A stretch of DNA of 11,578 nt from Chthoniobacterales bacterium (GCA_013695905.1 JACCZQ010000275.1:1-11578), one strand, 5' to 3'; counted from the stretch's first letter, positions 1 through 9,526 are shown. The notes: generated from the sequence alone by a model not told the origin. Numbers and translations: made by a program.

Positions 1-1120
1 GGTCGATCAAGCCGACCTTGGCCGCGGCGTAGCTGGACTCGGACGCTTTGTAGGTGTCCTGAGTCTGCGGGATGATCGAGCGCCGGTAGAGCGCCACCTG
101 GTCGAGATAAGTCTCGGCCTGCGCCCACGCGTCGCGCACTTCGGCTTGGGTCTGGAAGGCGACGTTGGCGGCTGTCTCGCGGGAGGCGTCGAGTTGCTTC
201 CGCGCCATCCGTTCCTGGGCATTCAATTTCCCGAACCAGATCGGCACGTTCACGCTCACGAAGCCGACCACGGCATCGTGTCCGTTATCGGGAGGGCGCG
301 AGAAGATGTTGTCGTTCACCTGCGTGTAATCGACGCCAAAGGTGAAATCGGGGAGCCGCTCTTTGCGGGCGAGCGCGAGGCCGAGTTCGTCCCGCTCGAT
401 TGCCACGCCGGCCTGTTGCAATTCCTGGCGATACTGTTCCGCGACCGCGAAGAGCCGCTCCTGCGGCGGCAATGGGCCTTGCGGAATATCCTGCACGGCG
501 GCGAAGGCCGCGTTCGCCGGCCGGGCGCGGAGGGCGTTGAGCCGCGCCACGATTCCCGCGCGTTGCTGCTCGAGCGTGAGCTGCCGGCTGCGCAACTCGT
601 CGCGCGCCACTTTCGATTTCAAGACATCCTGCAATTCCGCCTTCCCGGCCTCGAACGTCTGCTGCGAACTGCGCGTGATATTCTCAATCAGCCCGCCCTG
701 CTCGCGCAGAATCCGCGCGGAACGATCGACGCGGTAAAGATCGCAGTAGAGCACCTTCGTGCGCATGATCGCATCGCGCACCGCGGCCTGGTATTGCCAC
801 ATCGCCATGAGCGCTTCCTTCGAGGCGCGGCGTTTTTGCGCGGAAAGTTTGCCCGGGAACGGAATCTTCTGCGAGAGCCCGACGCGCTGATTCTGCGCGC
901 CGACCCGCGTCTCCACGTTTTGGAAAAAATAGCCGTAGGTCGCCATCGGATCGGGCAGCGATCCCGCGATGGCAGGCTTTTCCTGCATCGCCTCCCAGTT
1001 CAACCGGGCGGCGGCGACGGCGTGATTCTTCTGCAAAACCTCGCCGATCAAACGATCGAGCGGCTCGGCCTTAGCTGTTGTGAGTACTAGACTGCAAAAA
1101 ATTAAGAGATTGGTTTTCAT
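1..1120 (-). CDS. TolC/CusC-family outer-membrane efflux protein, C-terminus cut by window edge
   Basis: Outer-membrane channel component of a tripartite efflux pump, most likely for heavy metals (CusC-like). The ATG is at 1118-1120, and 373 codons read open to base 1, so the C-terminus lies outside the window. Residues 1-18 form a signal peptide (hydrophobic LLIFCSLVL, then AKA before E19) with no lipobox. Two OEP-type repeats follow, roughly residues 22-200 and 220-373, rich in long charged helices as expected for the periplasmic alpha-barrel. Typical family stretches are SLPDPMATYGYFFQNVETRVG with QKIPFPGKL (about 54-91) and VNVPIWFGKLNAQ (about 290-302). It lies 83 bp downstream of a small cysteine-rich exported protein and diverges from a copper sigma factor/ATPase pair, which supports a metal-efflux role. 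CusB/CusA-like genes would be expected beyond the left edge. No Shine-Dalgarno is visible, and two hairpins sit in the leader. The family is certain; the substrate is inferred from context. Confidence 0.93.
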   Translation of the reverse strand, partial: MKTNLLIFCSLVLTTAKAEPLDRLIGEVLQKNHAVAAARLNWEAMQEKPAIAGSLPDPMATYGYFFQNVETRVGAQNQRVGLSQKIPFPGKLSAQKRRASKEALMAMWQYQAAVRDAIMRTKVLYCDLYRVDRSARILREQGGLIENITRSSQQTFEAGKAELQDVLKSKVARDELRSRQLTLEQQRAGIVARLNALRARPANAAFAAVQDIPQGPLPPQERLFAVAEQYRQELQQAGVAIERDELGLALARKERLPDFTFGVDYTQVNDNIFSRPPDNGHDAVVGFVSVNVPIWFGKLNAQERMARKQLDASRETAANVAFQTQAEVRDAWAQAETYLDQVALYRRSIIPQTQDTYKASESSYAAAKVGLID

Positions 1121-1134
1121 GTGATTCGGGGAAT

Positions 1135-1150
1135 GGACTTCGAAAAGTCC
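1135..1150 (-). other. Perfect 6-bp hairpin with TTCG loop in the tolC leader
   Basis: On the minus-strand transcript this reads GGACTT-TTCG-AAGTCC, a perfect stem with a UUCG tetraloop ending 14 nt before the tolC ATG. No T-tract follows, so it is not an intrinsic terminator. It could stabilise or cap a processed tolC mRNA, or modulate ribosome access. The structure is seen; the function is inferred. Confidence 0.45.
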
Positions 1151-1157
1151 GGATGGA

Positions 1158-1179
1158 GTGCCGCCGTGAAAAACGGCAC
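1158..1179 (-). other. Second inverted repeat between the small Cys-rich gene and tolC
   Basis: A perfect 6-bp inverted repeat, GTGCCG and CGGCAC, with a 10-base spacer that itself contains CCG/CGG. On the minus-strand transcript it sits between the stop of the upstream small gene (1204) and the TTCG hairpin. There is no T-run after it, which argues against simple termination. It may form a tandem leader structure with the hairpin at 1135-1150. Confidence 0.35.
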
Positions 1180-1203
1180 ACTGCGCCTGTCAGCGCCCCC
1201 GAA

Positions 1204-1611
1204 TCAGATCAGCTGCACGCAATTCAGCGCCAGCGGTGGCGGTGAATGCCTGACGTGGCCGGCCTCGCGCACTGCACGGGCGCGGCTGCGGCTCGGATGA
1301 ACTTCGTAAACCAGCACGGCGGCGCGGCGCGCATGCGAGAGCACCGGCTGGTCTGTCGCGCTGCTTCCGGCCGTGATCGGCGGCTGCTGCGGTGCCTCTT
1401 CGGTTGACGAAAAGATGCAGCAAGGATCGACCGCGCAGCACGCGGCACATGCCATCGCCGCTGCGTCAGGAGTGACGCCGCAGTTCTCCTTCTGCGCCGC
1501 GATTGGCTGCGCCAAGCTCGCGAGCGCGAATAACAGAATTGCAGCAACGAACTTCAAACCAGACTCACGATAGCACCGCTGGCGCGGCAGTCGAGTTGCG
1601 AGAATTGTCAT
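1204..1611 (-). CDS. Small exported cysteine-rich protein of unknown function
   Basis: A 135-residue ORF from the ATG at 1609-1611. A TTG at 1555-1557 would give a 117-residue form beginning directly at the signal peptide, and an upstream in-frame ATG at 1731 looks too long. A hydrophobic stretch (KFVAAILLFALASLA) ending in a plausible IAA-Q cleavage site predicts export. The mature part carries a cysteine cluster, C44, C55, C58, C59, C64 and C65 (CAACCAVDPCC), then a Pro/Ser/Thr-rich linker, an Arg/His-containing segment, and a last cysteine, C131, five residues from the end. I do not recognise a named family. It lies just upstream of a CusC-like channel and diverges from a copper sigma factor/ATPase pair. 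Periplasmic copper binding or delivery is therefore a reasonable guess, but nothing more. Overlapping ORFs in other frames here lack such a signal peptide. Confidence 0.6.
   Translation of the reverse strand: MTILATRLPRQRCYRESGLKFVAAILLFALASLAQPIAAQKENCGVTPDAAAMACAACCAVDPCCIFSSTEEAPQQPPITAGSSATDQPVLSHARRAAVLVYEVHPSRSRARAVREAGHVRHSPPPLALNCVQLI
1567..1594 (-). promoter_or_regulatory. Weak sigma-70-like promoter candidate for the Cys-rich gene and tolC
   Basis: Read on the minus strand, TCGACT (1594-1589), a 16-bp spacer and TATCGT (1572-1567) match the -35 and -10 consensus at four of six positions each. The start point would fall near 1560, only a few bases before the TTG at 1557. It would therefore favour the shorter 117-residue form of the small protein. 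The evidence is weak and based on consensus alone. Confidence 0.2.
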
Positions 1612-1627
1612 GAGGTCGTGCTGTCCG

Positions 1628-1653
1628 CGGCGGAATGCTGCTGCAGTCCGCCG
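1628..1653. promoter_or_regulatory. Dyad in the divergent intergenic region
   Basis: A perfect 7-bp inverted repeat, CGGCGGA and TCCGCCG, with a 12-base spacer. It lies 17 bp upstream of the ATG at 1611, between the two divergent copper transcription units. It could be an operator, or a chance dyad in GC-rich DNA. Confidence 0.2.
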
Positions 1654-1723
1654 GAGATCACCCTCTTCACCCTGCGCGCGTCGCCCCGCTGAGTCGCCGC
1701 GCGCCCGCGCACCCGGCGCAGGT

Positions 1724-1750
1724 GTAACCAAAATCGCGTTCGTGCGTTAG
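1724..1750 (+). promoter_or_regulatory. Candidate ECF-type promoter of the sigma factor-copA operon
   Basis: GTAACC at 1724-1729, a 15-bp spacer rich in A next to the -35, then CGTTAG at 1745-1750. An AAC-containing -35 element and a CGT-type -10 element about 15-16 bp apart are the usual architecture of ECF sigma promoters. Its position just before an ECF sigma gene fits autoregulation. Transcription would start about 7 bases past the -10, near 1757, which leaves almost no 5' leader before the ATG at 1761. The motif match is seen; recognition by this sigma factor is inferred. Confidence 0.55.
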
Positions 1751-1760
1751 CACTGGTAGA

Positions 1761-2339
1761 ATGAATTCACTCATGGCTGCCCCCGAACAAGAGCTGCAGA
1801 ACGCCCTCGCGACCACGCTGCTGACCAATCTCGCCGCCTTTCAGGGATTCGCCCGCCGCCGGCTCGGTGACGACGAACTCGCGGCGGACGCAGTGCAGGA
1901 GAGCCTGCTGCGCGCCTTGAAATCTGATCGCCAACTCGCGGCCGACGATAACGCCCTCGCCTGGTTCTACCGGATCCTGCGCAACGTGCTGACGGATCTG
2001 CATCGCCGCCACGCCGTCCGGACACGGGCGCTGGAGCGGTTCGCCACGGAATCTGCCGTCGCCGCTGAGACGAACGACAAGGACCTGCAGGAGACCGCGT
2101 GCGCCTGCTTTCGCGGGCTGCTGCCGACGCTGCGCCCCGAATACGCGCAGGTGCTGCAGCTCTCCGATCTCGATGGTCAACCAGCCGAATCCGTCGCGGA
2201 GCAGTTGGGGATCTCAAAGAACAACCTGAAGGTGCGTCTGCACCGCGCCCGCCGCCAACTGCGCGAGCGGCTCGAGCAAACCTGCCAGGCCTGCGCCACC
2301 CACGGCTGCCTCGATTGCCACTGCGACAGCAACTCCTGA
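1761..2339 (+). CDS. CorE-like ECF sigma factor with cysteine-rich metal-sensing tail
   Basis: RNA polymerase sigma factor of the extracytoplasmic-function class, 192 residues. Sigma region 2 spans about 20-95 (DDELAADAVQESLLRALK, then WFYRILRNVLTDLHRR). Region 4 spans about 115-170, with a helix-turn-helix (ESVAEQLGISKNNLKVRLHRARRQL). The tail carries C175, C178, C183, C186 and C188 plus H181 in CQACATHGCLDCHC, and the inter-domain linker holds a CxC pair, C114 and C116. Both features match CorE/CorE2 of Myxococcus (ECF44), which sense metals directly through the cysteine-rich domain without an anti-sigma factor. No anti-sigma gene is present here. copA follows after 6 bp, so copper is the likely signal. 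The 1761 start follows closely after an ECF-type promoter. An ATG at 1773 (M5) is the alternative start. No Shine-Dalgarno is seen. Confidence 0.92.
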   Translation: MNSLMAAPEQELQNALATTLLTNLAAFQGFARRRLGDDELAADAVQESLLRALKSDRQLAADDNALAWFYRILRNVLTDLHRRHAVRTRALERFATESAVAAETNDKDLQETACACFRGLLPTLRPEYAQVLQLSDLDGQPAESVAEQLGISKNNLKVRLHRARRQLRERLEQTCQACATHGCLDCHCDSNS

Positions 2340-2345
2340 TACCCT

Positions 2346-4796
<2,451 letters not shown>

Positions 4797-4798
4797 CG

Positions 4799-6544
4799 TT
4801 ACGTCACCGCCATGGCGGGCGCACTCTCCGCCGTGGTCTCGGCCATCACTTCATCGTTCTGCGTCACGCGCACCACTTCCTCGATGGTTGTTTTTCCCTG
4901 TGAAACACGGCGCCAGCCGTCCTGACGCAGCGTCTCCATGCCTTGCGACACGGCGGCCTGCTTCAGCTCACCGCCGTCGCGTTTCTCGACAATCAGGCGG
5001 CGCATCGCTTCGTTGATGACGCAGATTTCATAGATCGCCATCCGCCCCTGGTAACCGGTGTGGCGACAATCTTCACAGCCGGCGCCGCGCCTGAAGCGGG
5101 TGCCGAGCTCCGGCGGGAAGCCAATCTCCGCAAGGTACTCTGCGGGATAATCGACCGTCTGGACGCAGTTGTGGCAGATGGTGCGGACGAGGCGTTGCGC
5201 GAGAAAAGCGCGCACGGTGGAGGCGAGGAGGAACTGCTCCACGCCCATATCGAGCAGACGCGTGATGCCACCGACGGCGTCGTTCGTGTGGAGGGTGCTG
5301 AAGACAAGGTGACCCGTCATCGCAGCGCGGATGGCGATTTCCGCCGTCTCGAAATCGCGAATCTCACCCACCATGATGACGTTCGGATCCTGACGTAGGA
5401 TGTGGCGCAGACCTTTCGCGAAGGTGAGGTCGATCTCCGGCTTTACATCGATCTGCGAGACGCCGGGCAAGCGGTATTCCACCGGCTCCTCGATTGTGAT
5501 GATGCGACGTTCCACCGAATTGATGCTGCTGAGGAAACAATAAAGCGAAGTAGATTTTCCGGAGCCGGTGGGGCCGGTGACAAGCACGATGCCGTTCGGC
5601 TGCTGGAGCAGCGCCTGCACCGTGCGCGAATGCGCGGGGCTGAGATCCAGCCGCTCGAAGCCGAATGTCTCGTTCTCCTGATCGCGACTTAGGAGACGCA
5701 GGCTGATGGACTCGCCGTTCACGGTCGGGATGGTAGAAACGCGCACGTCGATATTGTGGCCGCTCGCCTGCAGATTGATGCGGCCATCCTGCGGCAGGCG
5801 GCGCTCGGCGATATCCATGTGCGCCATGACTTTGAGACGAGAGATGATGGCGGATTGCAGCACGCGGAGCTGCGGCGGCACGGCGACTTCGTGCAGAATG
5901 CCGTCGATGCGGTAGCGGATGCGGAGATCGTTTTCGAGCGGCTCGACGTGAATGTCCGTGGCGCGTTCCACGATGGCTTCGCGGATGATCTGATTCACGA
6001 ACTTGACGACCGAGGCTTCCGGATCGTCCGCGTTCAGATCGGTGCTCGCCTCGATGTCCTGCGAGGAATCGAAGGAGCGGTTCGTCTTTAGAATTTCATC
6101 GAAGGTTTCCGCACCGACGCCGTAGAGCGTCTTCATGGCGCGGAGAATCTGCGCACGCGGCGCGAGCACCCATTCCACCTGGCGCTTCAGGAGTTGCGAA
6201 GCGAGCTGGCGGCCCACGGTGTTAAAAAGATCGTAGGTGGCGAGCACCACCGCGTTTTCTTTTACCTCGATCGGCAAAATGTGGTGCTGGAAAACGAAGC
6301 GGCTCGGCAAAAGGGTGAGGGTCTGGCGATCGATGCGTTTAGCCTCGATCGTCGCCACCGGGACGTGGAAGAAGGTGCCGATCGCCTGCAGGAAACGGTG
6401 CTCGTCCACCTTCCCGGAGTCGAGCACCTGCACGGTCCAGGAGCCGCCGTTCAGGTTCGAGGCCAGCTGCGCCGCCTCTTCGCGCGACGGCACGCCGGCG
6501 GTGAGAAGCAGCTCGATGAGCGACTGGCCGAGAGCGGAATTCAT
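4799..6544 (-). CDS. gspE: GspE/PulE-family type II secretion ATPase
   Basis: Cytoplasmic hexameric ATPase powering pseudopilus assembly in type II secretion, 581 residues. The N-terminal GspE/MshEN-like domain covers about 20-140. The N2-like region includes ATDIHVEP (195-202) and RRLPQDGRI (248-256). Catalytic motifs are Walker A GPTGSGKST (324-332), the Asp box around IEEPVEY (351-357), Walker B VGEIRD with E394 (392-397) and the His box GHLVFSTLHTNDA (411-423). A complete tetracysteine zinc site, C457, C460, C490 and C493, is typical of GspE and PilB. The length fits the family. PilB or MshE of type IV pili are close alternatives, but the secretin upstream on the same strand favours type II secretion. 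The start at 6544 gives the full N-domain and lacks a Shine-Dalgarno. A REP-like inverted repeat separates it from the gene upstream. Confidence 0.93.
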   Translation of the reverse strand: MNSALGQSLIELLLTAGVPSREEAAQLASNLNGGSWTVQVLDSGKVDEHRFLQAIGTFFHVPVATIEAKRIDRQTLTLLPSRFVFQHHILPIEVKENAVVLATYDLFNTVGRQLASQLLKRQVEWVLAPRAQILRAMKTLYGVGAETFDEILKTNRSFDSSQDIEASTDLNADDPEASVVKFVNQIIREAIVERATDIHVEPLENDLRIRYRIDGILHEVAVPPQLRVLQSAIISRLKVMAHMDIAERRLPQDGRINLQASGHNIDVRVSTIPTVNGESISLRLLSRDQENETFGFERLDLSPAHSRTVQALLQQPNGIVLVTGPTGSGKSTSLYCFLSSINSVERRIITIEEPVEYRLPGVSQIDVKPEIDLTFAKGLRHILRQDPNVIMVGEIRDFETAEIAIRAAMTGHLVFSTLHTNDAVGGITRLLDMGVEQFLLASTVRAFLAQRLVRTICHNCVQTVDYPAEYLAEIGFPPELGTRFRRGAGCEDCRHTGYQGRMAIYEICVINEAMRRLIVEKRDGGELKQAAVSQGMETLRQDGWRRVSQGKTTIEEVVRVTQNDEVMAETTAESAPAMAVT

Positions 6545-6587
6545 GCGCCGGAGTATCGCATCACTTGTGCCATACAGCTACTCCGCG

Positions 6588-6655
6588 GGAGTGGCGACAC
6601 TCTTGTCGCCAGTCGCTCTGCAGATCAAACCTGGCGACAGGAGTGCCGCCGCTCC
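6588..6655. repeat. REP-like 25-bp inverted repeat between the PG-binding gene and gspE
   Basis: Two arms, 6588-6612 and 6631-6655, are inverted copies matching at 22 of 25 positions, with an 18-bp spacer containing CTGCAG. The left arm contains a perfect nested palindrome, TGGCGACA-CTCT-TGTCGCCA (6592-6611). A short dyad, ACTCC-GCG-GGAGT, overlaps its outer edge at 6580-6592. The element fills most of the 113-bp gap, beginning 2 bp after the stop of the upstream gene. The architecture resembles dispersed REP/BIME elements and could form a strong hairpin in the gsp transcript. Whether it is repeated elsewhere in the genome cannot be seen here. Confidence 0.7.
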
Positions 6656-6657
6656 GC

Positions 6658-7071
6658 CTACGGCAGGTAAAGCGTGCGACGAACGGCGACGTTCAAGGTG
6701 CCGGTGACCAGAAAGCCGTGGTTCTTCTGCAGCCGGGCCACGGCGTCGCTCACTTCGGCAGAGTAGATGCCATCGGTCTCGCCGCAGTAATATCCGAGCC
6801 GCCGCAACGCATTCTGCACCGCGCCGACGTAGGCAGGATCGCGCTGCAGTGTCCGCGAGCCTTTGAAGTAGTAGTGGAACCGGACGGAGTAGCGAGGATC
6901 CGCATCAGTCGGAGTGAGGCTCGGGCTTTGATAGAGGCGCCCCCACTCGTCCCGCGGGGCGAGGCCGTCGCGATAAAAGAAGGGAGTCCGGGCCAGGGAA
7001 GTCTCAGCGGCAGCACCGAGAACAAGGGCAAAAGCGAGCAGGAGGGAGCAGAGCCGGGTCATGCGACGCAT
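6658..7071 (-). CDS. Exported peptidoglycan-binding (PF01471-type) domain protein
   Basis: A small exported protein of 137 residues if started at the ATG at 7069-7071. An ATG at 7098 would overlap the end of gspD and place nine polar residues before the signal. An ATG at 7062 is also possible. The N-terminus (MRRMTRLCSLLLAFALVLGAAAETSLA) is a signal peptide with likely cleavage near AAA or SLA. The last 57 residues form a PG_binding_1-like domain: AVQNALRRLGYYCGETDGIY, then a helix (SDAVARLQKNHGF) and the closing VTGTLNVAVRRTLYLP. These domains bind peptidoglycan non-catalytically, and no catalytic domain accompanies it. It begins 10 bp after the gspD stop and is followed by gspE, so it is probably co-transcribed. 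It may anchor or position the secretin at the cell wall, which is inference. The middle part (about 30-75) is unassigned. Confidence 0.8.
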   Translation of the reverse strand: MRRMTRLCSLLLAFALVLGAAAETSLARTPFFYRDGLAPRDEWGRLYQSPSLTPTDADPRYSVRFHYYFKGSRTLQRDPAYVGAVQNALRRLGYYCGETDGIYSAEVSDAVARLQKNHGFLVTGTLNVAVRRTLYLP

Positions 7072-7081
7072 CGTGGCAGAA

Positions 7082-9352
7082 TTATTTCTGGTAGCCAAGC
7101 TCCGGGAGATCTGGCGCGGTGAGTGACTTGCCGTCGTAACCGGGCGGGCAATCGGGGCAATCGTCGGCGTTCAACTCCGGACCGAAGTGCGTCTTCTCCT
7201 GCACCCTTTGACGCAGACGGTGCATATCGAGTTTCGTCAGGCTCACTTCCGGGCGCATCAGGATCACCAGCTCTTCGCGACTCTTGTCTTTGCGCGTGTT
7301 ACGAAACAGTGCGCCCACCACCGGCAGCCGGCTGAGGATCGGGAGGCCGGCCTGGGTGCGCTGGTTCCGATCTGTCACGAGTCCGCCGAGCACCAGCGTG
7401 GCGCAGTTCGGCGCCGTCACGGTCGTTTTGATGTAGCGCGTGGAGATGGTCGGAATGTCGTTGTTATCGATGCGGGTGGAGCCCGCCACCTCATCCAGCT
7501 TCTGCAGGATATCCAGAGTCACTTCCCTCTCGGAGTTGATCAACGGCACCACCTCCAGCTGCAGAGCGACTTTCTTGAACTGGATGTTCGACTGCTGTGC
7601 CAGCCCTCCGGTAATGCCGCCCACACCGCTGCTGATGGTGTTCACCGGCACCGGAATCTCCGTGCCGGAGGCGATGATCGCCTTCTTGTTATTGCTGGTA
7701 AAAACCGTCGGCCGCGAAATGGTGCGGAAACGTCCGGTGGAATCCAACGCGCGCACGATGGCTGAAAGCCCGGCGGCAGCATTGACGTAAACGCTCGCGC
7801 CGCCAGTGGCTGCGGCGGTAGCGAGCTCGGTGAAATTAGTCAGGCGGCTAGGATCGATAATGCCGGCACCGGTCTGGCGTGAAACGCCACCTGCCCCCGC
7901 ACTGCTGCCCGCCGCTCCAAATCTGGCGAACCGGTAGAAGTAATCGATTCCGAACTCCTCATTGTTGTTCAGCGTTAACGCACCGATCACCGTGCTGAGC
8001 GCCACCTGCGGCGAGCTCACGTCCATTTCGTCGAGGAGCTTCTGCACGTTCATGACCACCTCGCGGTTCCCGAGGATGATGATGCTGTTCGAGCGCTGAT
8101 CCGCAATGATCTTGGCGTTGCCGATCGTGACGGCGCGCGGCGCCGTATCCACGGCCTGGGTGGAAAGCTCTTCCGAGACATTCAAGCCGCCGCCTTGTTG
8201 TGAGCCGGCGCCGAAATCACCCGCCGTCGAAGCGGTGGTGCTGGCGCGACGCGGTTGCTGCGGCTGGCCCGGCGACGCGCCGCTGGGATCGGTGCCGACC
8301 TGGTCGCTGCCCGGTTCCTGGAGCGTCTGCACGATCACGGGCAGGATGTCGGCGGCGGAAATGTAACGGAGCGGGCGGGTCACGGGCTGGGCGAACTCGA
8401 CATTGGCATCAAACTCAGCGATCAGCCGCCGGACGAAGCTCATGTTCACCGGACGGGTAATGACGTGGATGCGATTGGTGCGGACATCGGCGGAGAGCTT
8501 GATCTTGCCGACGACGACGGAGTCCTCCGAGAGGCCGAGAGCGCCCAGGTCGCCGAGATCATATTGCACCGGCTGCTGCGGCACGCCGGCCGGCGGCGGT
8601 GGCATGCCCGGACGGACCGGCCGCATCCCGCCAGGGGTCATGCCGCCGGGTTGATTCCCGCGATCGAAGACTTCCCGCAGCAGCTCGACGACTTTGCTGG
8701 CATCGGCGCGTTCGAGTTTGATGAACTCGCTGACGACTTCGGCGGGCGGGATGTCGATCTGATCGATGATGTTAACAAGCGTGCGGATGACGCTGGCGTT
8801 CTCCGTGATGAGAATGCTGCCGGCTTTCGGCAGCGGGAGGACGGAGGTGTAGGGCTGCTGTGGCTGGAGGTACTGCTGCAGCACGGCCTGCAGCTCGACG
8901 GGATCGGCGAAGCGCAGCCGGAAAAGGAAGCTGACAATGTTGCCATCCGTCGGGAGGAGCGCTTCGTCGGAGAGGATCGGAACGCCGGCGCGCGGATTTT
9001 TTCCCATGCCGAACACCTTGATGATGTCGCCGTCGGACGGAATCAGCGAATAGCCGTTCATGAGAAGATTGATCTCGATCATCTTCTGCGCTTCCTCGCG
9101 CGGGATCGGGCGGGCGACGAAGATGTTCACCTTCCCCTGCACCTGATTGTCGATGATCAGGCGTTTGCCGGTCAGGGTTTCGTAGAACCGGAGGACGTCG
9201 GCCACGTCGCTGTTTGGGAACTGCAGCGTGACGTTGTCGTTCGTGGCGGGAGGAGTGGCTGCGCCGGGCGGCGGCGGCACCACCTGCGCGAAAGCGACGC
9301 TGACGGTCGCAAGCAGCGCGACCGCGAAAGAGTAAAGGCGAAACACGGGCAT
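7082..9352 (-). CDS. gspD: GspD-family type II secretion secretin
   Basis: Outer-membrane secretin pore of 756 residues through which folded proteins leave the periplasm. A signal peptide covers 1-22 (cleavage AFA-Q23), with no lipobox. An N0-like domain (about 40-116) is followed by N-domains at about 138-205, 206-320 (with a Pro/Gly/Met-rich insert at 232-262) and 325-445 (with a Gln/Gly/Ser-rich insert at 348-392). The secretin core covers about 447-702, with conserved VPLINSEREVTLDI (602-615), TRYIKTTVTAPNCATLVLGG (638-657) and GLPILSRLPVVGALFR (669-684). The C-terminal tail has an unusual CPDC (732-735). It heads a minus-strand block with a peptidoglycan-binding protein and gspE. No gspC, gspF or pseudopilin gene is in the window. 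The ATG at 9352 starts directly at the signal peptide, and the AGGTG 14 bases upstream is too far to act as a ribosome site. Confidence 0.94.
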   Translation of the reverse strand: MPVFRLYSFAVALLATVSVAFAQVVPPPPGAATPPATNDNVTLQFPNSDVADVLRFYETLTGKRLIIDNQVQGKVNIFVARPIPREEAQKMIEINLLMNGYSLIPSDGDIIKVFGMGKNPRAGVPILSDEALLPTDGNIVSFLFRLRFADPVELQAVLQQYLQPQQPYTSVLPLPKAGSILITENASVIRTLVNIIDQIDIPPAEVVSEFIKLERADASKVVELLREVFDRGNQPGGMTPGGMRPVRPGMPPPPAGVPQQPVQYDLGDLGALGLSEDSVVVGKIKLSADVRTNRIHVITRPVNMSFVRRLIAEFDANVEFAQPVTRPLRYISAADILPVIVQTLQEPGSDQVGTDPSGASPGQPQQPRRASTTASTAGDFGAGSQQGGGLNVSEELSTQAVDTAPRAVTIGNAKIIADQRSNSIIILGNREVVMNVQKLLDEMDVSSPQVALSTVIGALTLNNNEEFGIDYFYRFARFGAAGSSAGAGGVSRQTGAGIIDPSRLTNFTELATAAATGGASVYVNAAAGLSAIVRALDSTGRFRTISRPTVFTSNNKKAIIASGTEIPVPVNTISSGVGGITGGLAQQSNIQFKKVALQLEVVPLINSEREVTLDILQKLDEVAGSTRIDNNDIPTISTRYIKTTVTAPNCATLVLGGLVTDRNQRTQAGLPILSRLPVVGALFRNTRKDKSREELVILMRPEVSLTKLDMHRLRQRVQEKTHFGPELNADDCPDCPPGYDGKSLTAPDLPELGYQK

Positions 9353-9410
9353 TATGTAAGTGGTCGCACCTGCGGGGTCAACCGGAGCACGGCACAGGCC
9401 ACCGGGCAGG

Positions 9411-9439
9411 AGCGTAGTTGGAAGTTAATTGCGTGTAAA
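9411..9439 (-). promoter_or_regulatory. Candidate sigma-70-type promoter of the gsp block
   Basis: Read on the minus strand, TTTACA (9439-9434) matches the -35 consensus at five of six positions. A 17-bp spacer follows, then TACGCT (9416-9411), a weak -10 matching three of six. Transcription would start near 9404, giving a leader of about 50 bases before gspD. It is the best candidate in the 174-bp gap between the permease stop and gspD. Confidence 0.3.
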
Positions 9440-9526
9440 GTGTCTCTGTGATGACCGCGGATTTGCGCCAAATTTTCACTCGAAAGGCGAACGAACGTCC
9501 ATCCAAGCTTAAATGAGGTTCGTTTG

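Noticed and set aside
146..1090. Long plus-strand open frame opposite tolC
   Set aside because: It lies antisense to a clear TolC-family gene and its translation has no recognisable domain. It is a GC-rich shadow.
1204..1731. Longer 175-residue form of the small Cys-rich protein
   Set aside because: The extra 40 residues are polar and Arg/Gly-rich. They would place the signal peptide nearly 60 residues from the N-terminus and overlap the sigma factor promoter.
1762..1769. TGAATTCA palindrome at the sigma factor start as an operator
   Set aside because: An 8-bp palindrome inside the first codons is easily explained by chance, and there is no second site.
8255..9451. 398-codon plus-strand open frame opposite gspD
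   Set aside because: It is antisense to a well-supported secretin and has no domain or signal. It is a shadow frame.
9490..9524. Inverted repeat AACGAAC/GTTCGTT at the permease 3' end, as a terminator
   Set aside because: The stem is 7 bp with a loop of about 21 bases, lies inside or at the edge of the intergenic region, and is not followed by a T-tract on the minus strand. It is too weak to call.
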